The notes: generated by a model from the sequence alone, not told the origin. DNA of 64,000 nt from Cryobacterium luteum (GCF_900110125.1 NZ_FOCN01000004.1:62001-126000); one strand, 5' to 3'; numbered from the stretch's first letter, positions 9,264-18,370 are shown. Numbers and translations are program-made.

Positions 9264-10193
9264 ATGCTCTGGTACACCGGCAAACGTCTTCTCCAGATGA
9301 TCCCCGTGTTCTTCGGCGCCACGTTCCTGATCTACTTCATGGTGTTCTCCCTCCCCGGAGATCCGATCGCCGCGCTCTATGGCGAACGGCCGCCATCAGA
9401 CGCCGTCCTGGCGCAGATTCGCGCCGAGTACAACCTCGACAAGCCGTTCATCGTGCAGTACCTGCTCTACATCGGCAACTTCTTCCAGGGCGACCTCGGC
9501 ACTACGTACTCCGGTCGCTCCGTCTCCGATGTCATGGCCTCCGCCTTTCCGATCACGGCGCGACTGGCCATGCTCGCCCTCGCCTTCGAAGCCGTCTTCG
9601 GCATCCTCGTCGGCTTGATCGCCGGCCTTCGCAAGGGCAAACTGTTCGACGCGAGCGCGCTCGTCGTGAGCCTGCTGCTGATCAGCGTGCCGACCTTCGT
9701 GATCGGCTTCGTGCTGCAATTCGTGTTCGGCGTGCAGCTCGGCTGGGCCCGCACCACGGTCAGTGGCGCAGCACCGATAGACGAACTGATCCTGCCAGCG
9801 CTGGTGCTGGCATCCGTTTCGTTTGCGTACATCGTGCGCCTCACCCGCGCGAGCGTGTCAGACAACCTCAACGCCGACTTTGTTCGCACCGCAACGGCCA
9901 AGGGCCTCTCCCGCCCCCGCGTGGTGACCGTGCACGTGTTGCGCAATTCCCTCGTGCCCGTGATCACCTTTCTCGGAGTGGACATCGGCTCGCTCATGGT
10001 CGGCGCCATCGTCACCGAGGGAATCTTCAACATCAACGGAGTGGGTGGAACCGTCTTTAAGGCCATTCGCCTCGGCGAAGGACCCACCGTGGTCTCGTTC
10101 ATCGCCGTGATGGTCGTGATCTTCGTACTCGCCAACCTGCTCGTCGATCTGCTGTACGCAGCTCTGGACCCAAGGATCCGTTATGCCAAGTAA
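9264..10193 (+). CDS. Peptide ABC transporter permease, DppB/OppB type, locus 1
   Basis: This 309-aa inner-membrane permease forms half of the translocation pore. It has the typical first helix (GKRLLQMIPVFFGATFLIYFMVF), the SLPGDP motif, six transmembrane segments and the EAA coupling loop, RTATAKGLSRPRVVTVHVLRNSLVP, that docks on the ATPase. I prefer ATG 9264 because MLWYTGKRLLQ matches the family start; ATG 9204 adds 20 residues and neither has a clear ribosome site. The 3' end overlaps the next permease by 11 bases. Confidence 0.93.
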   Translation: MLWYTGKRLLQMIPVFFGATFLIYFMVFSLPGDPIAALYGERPPSDAVLAQIRAEYNLDKPFIVQYLLYIGNFFQGDLGTTYSGRSVSDVMASAFPITARLAMLALAFEAVFGILVGLIAGLRKGKLFDASALVVSLLLISVPTFVIGFVLQFVFGVQLGWARTTVSGAAPIDELILPALVLASVSFAYIVRLTRASVSDNLNADFVRTATAKGLSRPRVVTVHVLRNSLVPVITFLGVDIGSLMVGAIVTEGIFNINGVGGTVFKAIRLGEGPTVVSFIAVMVVIFVLANLLVDLLYAALDPRIRYAK

Positions 10194-11130
10194 GAATCAC
10201 GGCGCGCAGCCGCACTTCGTTGCCGCGCTCGAAGATACCCCGCTCGTCGCCATCGACCGCCTCGACGAGACAGCGAAGGCGCGCAGTACCTGGGCAGATG
10301 CCTGGGACGCGATGCGTCGTCGGCCCACCTTCTGGATCGCTTCCGGACTCATCGTCCTGATCGTTCTGGTCGCCCTGTTTCCCACCTGGTTCGCCTCGGT
10401 CTCGCCGACGCAGTGCCAGTTGTCGGACAGCAACGGGTCACCGCAGTCCGGGCATCCGCTCGGATTCACGTTTCAGGGCTGCGATGTCTATTCGCGAATC
10501 ATCTTCGGAACGAGTGCCTCGGTGACCGTGGGAATGCTGGCCGCGGCGATCGTGACCCTGTTCGGTCTAATCGTCGGTGCCCTCGCCGGCTACTACGGCG
10601 GATTCCTCGACGCGGTCGTCTCGCGGATCGGCGACATCTTTTTCGCCGTTCCGACCGTGCTCGGCGCTATCGTGCTGCTCTCGGTGTTGCCCGACCGCAC
10701 CCCGGTGGTCATTGCGCTGGTCATCTCGATCTTCGCCTGGCCGCAGGTGGCCCGCATCATGCGCGGCGCCGTGCTCACCGCGCGGAGCTCGGACTATGTC
10801 GTAGCTTCGGTCGCGCTCGGCGTGTCGAAGTTCAAGATTCTGCTGCGCCACGTGATTCCCAACGCCATCGCCCCCGTGATCGTCATCGCGACGGTCTCGC
10901 TCGGAACGTTCATCGTGGCTGAGGCCACGCTCTCGTTCCTCGGCATCGGCCTCGGACCGGGCACCATGTCGTGGGGGCGTGACATCGGCGAAGCTCAAAC
11001 CTCCATCCGCACCAGCCCGCAGGTGCTGTTGTACCCCTCGATCGCGCTGTCCCTGACCGTGCTGGCCTTCCTCATGCTCGGCGACGTGCTGCGCGATGCG
11101 CTCGACCCCCAGGCGAGGGCACGCCGATGA
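10183..11130 (+). CDS. Peptide ABC transporter permease, DppC/OppC type, locus 1
   Basis: The 315-aa partner permease has the OppC-type N-terminal cytosolic segment (WADAWDAMRRRPTFW) before the first helix, the conserved HPLGFTFQGCDVYSRIIFGT region in the first outer loop and the EAA loop VASVALGVSKFKILLRHVIPN. Its start lies inside the upstream permease gene and its stop overlaps the ATPase start as ATGA (11127-11130), so the three genes are translationally coupled. AGGA at 10172 is the likely ribosome site. Confidence 0.93.
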   Translation: MPSKNHGAQPHFVAALEDTPLVAIDRLDETAKARSTWADAWDAMRRRPTFWIASGLIVLIVLVALFPTWFASVSPTQCQLSDSNGSPQSGHPLGFTFQGCDVYSRIIFGTSASVTVGMLAAAIVTLFGLIVGALAGYYGGFLDAVVSRIGDIFFAVPTVLGAIVLLSVLPDRTPVVIALVISIFAWPQVARIMRGAVLTARSSDYVVASVALGVSKFKILLRHVIPNAIAPVIVIATVSLGTFIVAEATLSFLGIGLGPGTMSWGRDIGEAQTSIRTSPQVLLYPSIALSLTVLAFLMLGDVLRDALDPQARARR

Positions 11131-12875
11131 CCCAGTTAGCGACCGAAACCGTGAATCAGATTCCGTCCACCGACTCCGCACCGCTCCTGGAAATCCGCGA
11201 CCTCGAGGTGGGCTTCCGGACGCAGCGGGGCATCGTGCCGGCCGTGCGCGGTGTCAGCCTCACGCTCTACCCCGGGCAGACCCTCGCCATCGTGGGGGAG
11301 TCCGGCTCGGGCAAGACCACGACCGCCCAGGCGATCATCAAGCTGCTGGCCGGCACCGGCCAGGTAACCGGTGGGCAGATTCTGTTCGAGGGCCGCGACC
11401 TGACGGCGCTGACCGCAGCAGAGATGCAAAACGTGCGCGGTCGCGAGATCGGCTACGTTCCCCAGGACCCGATGAGCAACCTCAACCCGGTGTGGAACAT
11501 CGGCTTCCAGGTGGCCGAAGCGATCAGGGCCAACAGCGACCTGCGCGGCAAGGCACTGAAACAGCGCACCATTGAAGTACTGCAGGAGGCGGGCCTGGCC
11601 GATGCCGCCGACCGGCTCAAGCAGTACCCGCACCAGTTCTCCGGCGGAATGCGCCAACGCGTGCTTATTGGAATCGGGCTGTCGGCCCGGCCGAAGCTGC
11701 TCATCGCCGATGAGCCGACGAGTGCGCTCGATGTCACCGTGCAGCGCCAGATTCTCGACCACCTCGCCACCCTCACCCGGGACTACGGCACGAGTGTTCT
11801 GTTCATCACGCACGACCTCGGCCTCGCGGCCGAACGGGCCGAACAGCTCGTGGTGATGTATAAGGGCAAAGTGGTCGAGTCGGGGCCCTCGCAGGAGATT
11901 CTCGCCAACCCGCAGCACCCCTACACCCAGCGTCTCGTGGCGGCCGCTCCGAGCCTCGCGTCACGACGCATCCAGGCCAAGAAGAATGAGGATGCCCCGC
12001 CGGCCGAGATCTTCTCGGCCGGCGGTACCGACACCGCCTTGATGCGGCGGGCGACCGACCGCGAACTGGCGGCGTCGGGCAAAGACCTCATCTCGGTCGA
12101 GGGCATCACCAAGATGTACCGCATCCGCAAATCCGGGTTGCGCTATACCGAACTGCTCGCCGTGAATGACGTGTCGTTCGGGGTGAAGAAGGGCACCACC
12201 ACCGCGATCGTGGGGGAGTCCGGTTCCGGCAAATCCACCGTGGCCAAGCTCATCCTGCAATTGGAAAGCACCACGAGCGGGCGGATCGAATTCGACGGGC
12301 GTGATGTCGCCGGGTTGACGGGGCGTGAGTTGTTGAGCTTCCGTCGCCGCGTGCAGCCGGTCTTCCAGGACCCGTACGGTTCGCTCGACCCGCAGTACAA
12401 CGTGGGCAACACCATCGCGGAACCCCTGCTCGCACACAACGTGGGTTCGCGCAAGGAACGGCAGAAGCGGGTATTGGAGTTGCTCGACCAGGTCTCCCTG
12501 CCGGCCGCAACACAGTTCCGCTACCCGAGCGAGCTGTCGGGCGGTCAGCGTCAGCGCATCGCGATTGCCCGTGCCCTGGCGCTCAAGCCCGACGTGCTCG
12601 TGCTCGACGAGGCAGTGTCGGCCCTCGACGTTCTCGTTCAGGGGCAGATTCTGAGTCTGCTCACCGAATTGCAGACCGAGCTGGGACTGACCTACCTCTT
12701 CATCACGCACGATCTCGCGGTCGTGCGGCTGGTCGCCGACAATGTGTGTGTCATGCAGAAGGGGCGAATCGTCGAGGCGTCCTCCACCGACGAGGTGTTC
12801 GACAACCCCCGCGAGGTGTACACGCAGGAGCTGCTCGCGGCGATCCCCGGCGCGAACTTCGAGTTCGGACGGTAG
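11127..12875 (+). CDS. Peptide ABC transporter fused double ATPase (DppD-DppF type), locus 1
   Basis: The 582-aa protein carries both nucleotide-binding domains that energise peptide import. Half one has Walker A GESGSGKT at residues 57-64, signature SGGMRQR and Walker B LLIADEPTSALD. Half two has a second Walker A GESGSGKS, signature SGGQRQR and Walker B VLVLDEAVSALD. The C-terminal extension of half one (NPQHPYTQRLVAAAPSL) is typical of oligopeptide ATPases. The fusion takes the place of separate DppD and DppF genes. It is the last gene of the locus, followed by a terminator at 12894-12941. Confidence 0.95.
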   Translation: MTQLATETVNQIPSTDSAPLLEIRDLEVGFRTQRGIVPAVRGVSLTLYPGQTLAIVGESGSGKTTTAQAIIKLLAGTGQVTGGQILFEGRDLTALTAAEMQNVRGREIGYVPQDPMSNLNPVWNIGFQVAEAIRANSDLRGKALKQRTIEVLQEAGLADAADRLKQYPHQFSGGMRQRVLIGIGLSARPKLLIADEPTSALDVTVQRQILDHLATLTRDYGTSVLFITHDLGLAAERAEQLVVMYKGKVVESGPSQEILANPQHPYTQRLVAAAPSLASRRIQAKKNEDAPPAEIFSAGGTDTALMRRATDRELAASGKDLISVEGITKMYRIRKSGLRYTELLAVNDVSFGVKKGTTTAIVGESGSGKSTVAKLILQLESTTSGRIEFDGRDVAGLTGRELLSFRRRVQPVFQDPYGSLDPQYNVGNTIAEPLLAHNVGSRKERQKRVLELLDQVSLPAATQFRYPSELSGGQRQRIAIARALALKPDVLVLDEAVSALDVLVQGQILSLLTELQTELGLTYLFITHDLAVVRLVADNVCVMQKGRIVEASSTDEVFDNPREVYTQELLAAIPGANFEFGR

Positions 12876-12893
12876 CCGAACGCTTTCACCCGA

Positions 12894-12941
12894 GCTGCGG
12901 GCCCGACCAGGAAATAATTTCGGTCGGGCCCGCAGCGTTTT
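12894..12941 (+). terminator. Rho-independent terminator of importer locus 1
   Basis: A perfect 15-bp stem (12894-12908 with 12922-12936) encloses a 13-base AT-rich loop and is followed by GTTTT. It starts 18 bases after the ATPase stop and is the clearest intrinsic terminator in the first 20 kb. Confidence 0.9.
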
Positions 12942-13110
12942 AACAAGATCGCACGAAACCGGCGGTGTGACCCCGCGCTGGAATATGTTGCGGTGGTGCC
13001 GTTACTCGAAGCACACGTCGATTTTTCGAGGTCTATACGCAGGATTTGTGCACATTGCCCGCCTTTGACGAAAAAGAATGGAGCTATTTCATAACAGTTC
13101 GGTCATTTGA

Positions 13111-13147
13111 TTGGCAAAGTTGGGGTTTCTCTCTAGGGTCGTATCAA
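13111..13147 (+). promoter_or_regulatory. Promoter of importer locus 2
   Basis: TTGGCA at 13111-13116 and TAGGGT at 13134-13139 are separated by exactly 17 bases, a near-consensus housekeeping promoter. The -10 sits in CTAGGGTCGTATCAA (13133-13147), which matches locus 1 at 14 of 15 bases. The start codon lies about 60 bases downstream, leaving room for an untranslated leader. The remainder of the gap 12942-13207 shows nothing else I can name. Confidence 0.65.
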
Positions 13148-13207
13148 ACCACGATCGGCCCGCGGTGTCCCGCCGCGCTCCGACGATCATTTTGCCCAGG
13201 AGGAATC

Positions 13208-14992
13208 TTGTCCATCAGAGGAAAACTGTTCAGGAAGAGCCTCAGCGGGGTCGCCGTTCTCGGCGTCGCTGCTCTTGCACTGACCGCATGCACCACGACC
13301 GGAAGCACCGACGACAACACGGATGCTGCCAGTGGCGGCGGAACGGTGACCGTCGCGATCGTCAACGACTTCACCTCGTTCAACAACCAGACCCCGCAGG
13401 CGAACCTCGACACCAACGGAATCATCGGTTACCTCATGGGCAACTACGGATCGGCCTTCGCCTACATTGACCCCGACTTCAACCTCGTGCGCGAGGAGGA
13501 GTTCGGCACCTTCGAGAAGACCAGCGACGACCCGCAGACCGTCACTTACACGCTCAACCCCGACAATAAGTGGTCCGACGGGGAGCCCGTAACGGCCGAT
13601 GACATGGTGCTGTCCTGGGCGACGCAATCCGGCTACTTCAACAGCGCGACCAAGGACGAAAATGACGAGGTCGTGACCGGTACGCAATACTTCGACCTGG
13701 CTGCGAGCACGGCCGGACTCGACACGACGGCGTTGCCGACCGTCAGCGACGATAACCTGTCGATGACCCTGGTCTACGGAACGCCGTTCGTGGACTGGGA
13801 GATTGTCAACCCGATCGGCCAGCCGGCGCACATCGTGGCTAAGAAGGCCGGACTCGGCTCGGCAGCCGAACTCACCGAACTGATCATGAGCCTGCCCAAG
13901 GGCGACCCGGCCAGCCCGGCCGCAGCCGACCCCACTTTCAAGGCGGCCGCCGACTTCGTGAACACCGGCTATGACGTGACCGCGTTCCCGACCGACCCCG
14001 ACCTGCTCGTCTCGAGCGGGCCGATGGTGCCGACCGGCTGGACCCCCGGCCAGTCCTTCACGATGGAGCCCAACGAGTTTTATGTCGCTGGCATGAAGCC
14101 CAAAATCGACAAGCTGATCCTGCGCGTCATCCCCGACGCGAACGCCGAGGTCACCGCGCTGCAGAACGGCGAGGTTGACATCATGTACCCGCAGGCATCC
14201 GCTGATACCCTGACGGCGCTGGAGAACACCGGCGCCGATGTGCTCACCGGCGACCAGCTCTCTTACGACCACGTCGACCTCAACTTCGGCTCCGAGGTCT
14301 TCGCTGATCTGAAGGTTCGCCAGGCTTTCCTGAAGACCATTCCGCGCCAGCAAATTCTGGACTCCCTCATCACGCCGATCAATCCAGACGCGGAGGTTCT
14401 GAACTCACAGATCTGGGTTCCGGCCAACGAGCCGTACGACGATTCCGTCGCCAATAACGGCTCGAGCGACTATGCCGAGGTGGACATCGAGGGTGCCAAG
14501 GCGCTTCTGGCCGGTGCGACACCGACGGTCAGCATTCTGTACAACTCCAACAACCCGAACCGGGTCGATTCCTTTCAAGCCATTCAGGAGTCGGCCAGCC
14601 AGGCCGGGTTCACCATCGTCGACAAGGGGTCACCCGACTGGAGTTCCCTGCTGTCTGGCGGCGACTATGAAGCGTCGATCTTCGGTTGGATCAGCCCCGG
14701 CGTCGGGTCGGCCGGCATCTCGCAGATCTTCTCGACCGATGGGGGCGGAAATTATAGCCGGTACACGGGAACGAACGATGATGCTCTCCTGACCCAGACG
14801 ACGCTTGATCCTGACGAGGTGATCGCCATTGAGAAGCGGATGGACAAGCAGATGTTCGCGGATGCCTACGGCCTGCCCCTGTTCCAGCTGCCGGGCGTGT
14901 ACGGGGTATCCAAGCGCGTGAGCGGTGTCGAGTACATGGGCAACCAAACCGGTCCGTTCTGGAACTTCTGGCAGTGGTCCGTTAATGAGTAG
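13208..14992 (+). CDS. Peptide ABC transporter substrate-binding lipoprotein (SBP family 5), locus 2
   Basis: This 594-aa lipoprotein is a second, divergent family-5 binding protein with signal LSIRGKLFRKSLSGVAVLG and lipobox ALTAC. Family features are the NPDNKWSDGEPVTADDMV block and the VRQAFLKTIPRQQIL block. The start is TTG 13208 behind AGGAGGA at 13198-13204; the open frame upstream to 13046 runs across the promoter and is not coding. The predicted ligand-contact parts differ strongly from locus 1, so the two importers probably have different substrates. A hairpin at 15010-15043 separates it from its permease. Confidence 0.92.
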   Translation: MSIRGKLFRKSLSGVAVLGVAALALTACTTTGSTDDNTDAASGGGTVTVAIVNDFTSFNNQTPQANLDTNGIIGYLMGNYGSAFAYIDPDFNLVREEEFGTFEKTSDDPQTVTYTLNPDNKWSDGEPVTADDMVLSWATQSGYFNSATKDENDEVVTGTQYFDLAASTAGLDTTALPTVSDDNLSMTLVYGTPFVDWEIVNPIGQPAHIVAKKAGLGSAAELTELIMSLPKGDPASPAAADPTFKAAADFVNTGYDVTAFPTDPDLLVSSGPMVPTGWTPGQSFTMEPNEFYVAGMKPKIDKLILRVIPDANAEVTALQNGEVDIMYPQASADTLTALENTGADVLTGDQLSYDHVDLNFGSEVFADLKVRQAFLKTIPRQQILDSLITPINPDAEVLNSQIWVPANEPYDDSVANNGSSDYAEVDIEGAKALLAGATPTVSILYNSNNPNRVDSFQAIQESASQAGFTIVDKGSPDWSSLLSGGDYEASIFGWISPGVGSAGISQIFSTDGGGNYSRYTGTNDDALLTQTTLDPDEVIAIEKRMDKQMFADAYGLPLFQLPGVYGVSKRVSGVEYMGNQTGPFWNFWQWSVNE

Positions 14993-15009
14993 CTAGCTAG
15001 TTCCTGCGC

Positions 15010-15043
15010 AGTTGGGCTTCTGGGTTCGCCCAGAGGCCCAACT
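15010..15043 (+). terminator. Intra-operon hairpin after substrate-binding gene, locus 2
   Basis: A 15-bp stem with one G-U pair (15010-15024 with 15029-15043) is closed by a C-TTCG-C type tetraloop, 17 bases after the stop. No T-run follows. It occupies the same operon position as the hairpin at 9159-9192 but differs in sequence. Confidence 0.75.
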
Positions 15044-15114
15044 CGCGGATGTGGCAGCTCTAAGTCACTGGTGTCCCGCAGTACCGCCAAACCCCTACAG
15101 TGAGGTAGCCCGGC

Positions 15115-16647
15115 ATGGTGAGTTTCATCCTGAGACGAATTCTCGTTTCCATCCTCATCCTCATCGCCGCATCGTTTGTGATGTACGTCATGGTCGGTTA
15201 CTCGGCGCAGCCGCTCCAGGACCTGCTGAGCAGCAGCTCGCCCAACAAACAGCAGCTGATCGACGCCCGCGTCGACCGACTCGACCTTGACGTGCCGCCG
15301 CCGCTGCGCTGGGTGCTCTGGCTTGGTGGCGTCGCCAAGTGTGCGATCCCGTTCGCCAATGCCTGCGACCTCGGGTCGACGATCTCCAACGCGCCCGTCG
15401 TAGATATCCTCCCCAACGCCCTCGCCGCGACCCTGCAGCTGGTCACGTTGGCACTCGTGCTCGCCATTCTGCTCGGCGTGACGATCGGCATCATCACCGC
15501 TTTGCGTCAGTACAGCGGCCTCGACAACACGGTCACCTTCGTGAGCTTCTTCCTCTATTCACTGCCCGCCTTTCTCGTGGCTGTACTTCTCAAGGAATTC
15601 ATCGCCATCGGCTTCAACGACTTTCTGCGCGATCCCGTGATCGGTGGACTCGCGCTGGTCGTCATCGGCCTCGTCGCTGGTGCCATCTGGCAGTCCCTGC
15701 TCGGTGGTGACGGGCTGCGCCGACTCGTGGTGTTCCTCGTGTCGGGACTGGCGACATCCGGTGTGCTCTTATTGATGAGCGCGACTGGCTGGTTCGAGAA
15801 TCCGGGGCTGGGGCCGATCCCCATCATCATTCTCGTGGCGGCCATCGCCCTGGGGGCCGCAGCCCTGCTGGCCGGGCTGCGCAACCGGCGGGCCGTGATC
15901 ACCGCCGGCATCAACGGCGGGATCGCCATCGCGGCGTACTTTCTGCTGCAGCCCCTGTTCGATGTGTCGAGCGCCGCCACCCTGTTCATTTTGGCGCTCG
16001 CCACGATCGCCGTCGGGCTCCTCAGTGGCTTCCTGGCCGGTGGCTACGACCGCGGCCAGAACATGCGCGTCGGTCTGGTCACGGCACTGTTCTCCGGAGC
16101 CGTCGTGCTGCTGGATCGCTTCATGCAGTCCTGGGGCGACCTGCTCAGCGCCACCAACGGGCGACCGATCGCGACGGTGGGTTCGAAAACGCCTGGGCTG
16201 TCCGGTGACGTGTGGCTCGCGGGCCTCGACACCTTCGCACACCTCACCCTGCCGACGGTCGCGCTGCTGCTGATCTCGTTTGCCGGCTACACCCGATATT
16301 CCCGGGCCGGCATGCTCGAGGTGCTCAGCCTTGACTACATTCGCACCGCCCGGGCCAAAGGCCTTCCGGAACGCACAGTTATCGTGCGGCACGCGTTCCG
16401 CAACATGCTCATTCCCCTGACCACCCTGGTGGCCTTCGACGTCGGTGCCCTGCTCGGCGGCGCGATCATCACCGAAAAGGTGTTCGCCATACCGGGCATG
16501 GGCAGCCTGTTCAATGCGGGGCTCGAGCGCGGTGATTTGAATCCGGTCATGGGCTACTTCCTGATCGTGGCCGCCATGGCCATCACCTTCAACTTTCTGG
16601 CCGATATGGCCTATGCCGGGCTCGACCCGAGAGTGAGGATCCGCTAA
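15115..16647 (+). CDS. Peptide ABC transporter permease (DppB type) with extra membrane insert, locus 2
   Basis: This is the DppB-like pore subunit, but at 510 aa it is about 180 residues longer than normal. The N-terminal helix (FILRRILVSILILIAASFVMYVMVG) and the C-terminal core with EAA loop RTARAKGLPERTVIVRHAFRNMLIP are ordinary. Between roughly residues 175 and 340 lies an insert with about five further hydrophobic helices (for example GGLALVVIGLVAGAIW and FILALATIAVGLLSGFLAGG). Reading frame and codon use are continuous, so this is a real domain and not a frameshift artefact. The first outer loop also holds a Cys pair (KCAIPFANAC). It ends immediately before the next permease. Confidence 0.88.
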   Translation: MVSFILRRILVSILILIAASFVMYVMVGYSAQPLQDLLSSSSPNKQQLIDARVDRLDLDVPPPLRWVLWLGGVAKCAIPFANACDLGSTISNAPVVDILPNALAATLQLVTLALVLAILLGVTIGIITALRQYSGLDNTVTFVSFFLYSLPAFLVAVLLKEFIAIGFNDFLRDPVIGGLALVVIGLVAGAIWQSLLGGDGLRRLVVFLVSGLATSGVLLLMSATGWFENPGLGPIPIIILVAAIALGAAALLAGLRNRRAVITAGINGGIAIAAYFLLQPLFDVSSAATLFILALATIAVGLLSGFLAGGYDRGQNMRVGLVTALFSGAVVLLDRFMQSWGDLLSATNGRPIATVGSKTPGLSGDVWLAGLDTFAHLTLPTVALLLISFAGYTRYSRAGMLEVLSLDYIRTARAKGLPERTVIVRHAFRNMLIPLTTLVAFDVGALLGGAIITEKVFAIPGMGSLFNAGLERGDLNPVMGYFLIVAAMAITFNFLADMAYAGLDPRVRIR

Positions 16648-17682
16648 ATGTCCACACCGATTGGTTTGGGGCCGACACCGCCCGAAGTGCCCGCCGACGA
16701 GCTCGCCGTCGCCAGCTCGGTTCCCGAAAGCCAGGGCCGACTGATCTGGCGACGATTTATCGGCAATAAAGTGGCCGTCGCTTCGATCGTGATCCTTCTG
16801 GCCATCATCCTGTTCTCCTTTTCCGCCATCGGAATCGGCCCCATTCCCGGCTGGTGGAAGTTCGGGTTCAAGGAGCTCAACGAACAGGTCAACGGTGGTG
16901 ACCCAACCCTGTCGCTGGTGCCACAGTTTCTCGGGGGCAACGGGGTATCGCTGGGCGAGCATCCGTTCGGCCAGGACCGCATCGGCAAGGACTACTTCGC
17001 GATGACCATGCGGGGTATCCAGAACTCCGCCCTCGTCATGGTTGTGCTGGGCCTCATCGCGACCGTCGTCGGCGTGGTGGTCGGCGCGGTCGCCGGGTAT
17101 TACCGAGGCACGGTCGATGCCGTGTTGATGCGGATCACGGACGTCTTCATTGTGATTCCCGCGCTCGTCATTGGCTCGGTCGTCGGCCACTGGTTCGGCA
17201 GCCTCGGCGCCCCGGTGCTCGCGATCATGCTGGGGTTCTTTTCTTGGATGGGTATCGCCCGGCTGGTTCGCGGCGAGTTCCTTTCCCTGCGCGAACGTGA
17301 ATTCGTCGAGGCAGCGCGGGTAGCCGGGGCATCAGACGCCCGCATCATCTTCAAGCACATTCTGCCCAACGCAATGGGAGTGGTCATCGTGTCGGCGACG
17401 CTCATCATGGCCTCAGCGATCCTGCTGGAGACGGCGTTGAGCTTCCTCGGATACGGCATCCGCTCTCCCGATGTGTCACTCGGCCTGCTGATCAGCTCCA
17501 ACCAGTCGGCGTTCCAGACGCGGCCGTGGCTGTTCTGGTGGCCCGGCGCGTTCATCGTGTCGCTCGCACTGCTGGTGAACTTCGTCGGTGACGGCCTGCG
17601 CGACGCGTTCGACCCCCGGCACCGCCGGTTCAAGCTCAGCAAGATGCGCGAGACCCGGACGGAACCGGAGCTGAAGCCGTGA
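16648..17682 (+). CDS. Peptide ABC transporter permease, DppC/OppC type, locus 2
   Basis: The 344-aa permease starts on the base after the preceding stop. It has a long cytosolic N-terminus, the RRFIGNKVAVASIVILLAIILF first helix, the HPFGQDRIGKDYFAMTMRG loop and EAA loop VEAARVAGASDARIIFKHILPNA. It pairs with the 510-aa permease. The operon would next need an ATPase, but an opposite-strand gene comes first and the ATPase begins 689 bases downstream. Confidence 0.93.
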   Translation: MSTPIGLGPTPPEVPADELAVASSVPESQGRLIWRRFIGNKVAVASIVILLAIILFSFSAIGIGPIPGWWKFGFKELNEQVNGGDPTLSLVPQFLGGNGVSLGEHPFGQDRIGKDYFAMTMRGIQNSALVMVVLGLIATVVGVVVGAVAGYYRGTVDAVLMRITDVFIVIPALVIGSVVGHWFGSLGAPVLAIMLGFFSWMGIARLVRGEFLSLREREFVEAARVAGASDARIIFKHILPNAMGVVIVSATLIMASAILLETALSFLGYGIRSPDVSLGLLISSNQSAFQTRPWLFWWPGAFIVSLALLVNFVGDGLRDAFDPRHRRFKLSKMRETRTEPELKP

Positions 17683-17702
17683 TGCCGCGCCGTCGGTGTG
17701 CT

Positions 17703-18311
17703 CTAAGAAATCAGTATCGCCACAACGGATGCCGTAGCGCCAGCCACCAGCACGGCAACGCGACCCCAGCTCCACCCGACCGACACGGGCGTCTGGGCCG
17801 CGAGCCCGCCGTCCACCCGGCCGCTTTTCTGCAGGGCATCCCAGCGCGCGCGCACCAGTTGCGCCGCCTCCCCGGACTCACTCCCCGGCAGATCGCCGGG
17901 GCGCGGCTCCCCGGTGACGTAGGGCACGGGGTCGGTGGTCTTCCGGCGACCGGCACTGGTCAGGCTGCGGCCGGGAGCCGGCGCGCAGTACACCGCGAAC
18001 TTACGCCCCGGCGTGTACAGGGTGAGCGCGAACTTGGTATCGACGTGCACGAGCGCCGCCCACGGCACGACGATGGTGCGCAGCGGATTGCGAACGGTCA
18101 CGGCCGTGTCGCTGACCGTGAGGTCGGGCCGCCACAGTACCTCCCAGACAAAAACCACCACGAACAGGGCCGGAATGACCAGAACTCGATTCTGCGCGGT
18201 CGGCAGCAGGAACAGGCTCAGCGCGCTGAGCGCCGCGACCGCCGTGAACACGGCGGCGATGATGCGGTTGAACCGCGAGTAGAAGACATTCGGGTCGGCA
18301 GCGACGGGCAT
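17703..18311 (-). CDS. PH-domain-like membrane protein of unknown function
   Basis: The 202-aa product has two N-terminal helices (IIAAVFTAVAALSALSLFLL, VLVIPALFVVVFVWEVLW), then a bacterial PH-like beta region (DLTVSDTAVTVRNPLRTIVVPWAALVHVDTKFALTLYTPGRKFAVYCAP) and a C-terminal helix. Small proteins of this design are common in actinobacteria and have no assigned function. ATG 18311 gives MPVAADPNVFYSRFN; a further in-frame start at 18344 is less likely. It lies antisense inside importer locus 2, between permease and ATPase, with only 20 bases to the permease stop. Confidence 0.75.
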   Translation of the reverse strand: MPVAADPNVFYSRFNRIIAAVFTAVAALSALSLFLLPTAQNRVLVIPALFVVVFVWEVLWRPDLTVSDTAVTVRNPLRTIVVPWAALVHVDTKFALTLYTPGRKFAVYCAPAPGRSLTSAGRRKTTDPVPYVTGEPRPGDLPGSESGEAAQLVRARWDALQKSGRVDGGLAAQTPVSVGWSWGRVAVLVAGATASVVAILIS

Positions 18312-18370
18312 GCAGCCATGCTGCCAGATATTGACCGCACCCACCGCACGAGCAGCGAAAGCAGGACCTC

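Noticed and set aside
13046..13207. N-terminal extension of the second substrate-binding protein
   Set aside because: It crosses a good promoter and hides the lipoprotein signal; TTG 13208 after AGGAGGA is the start.
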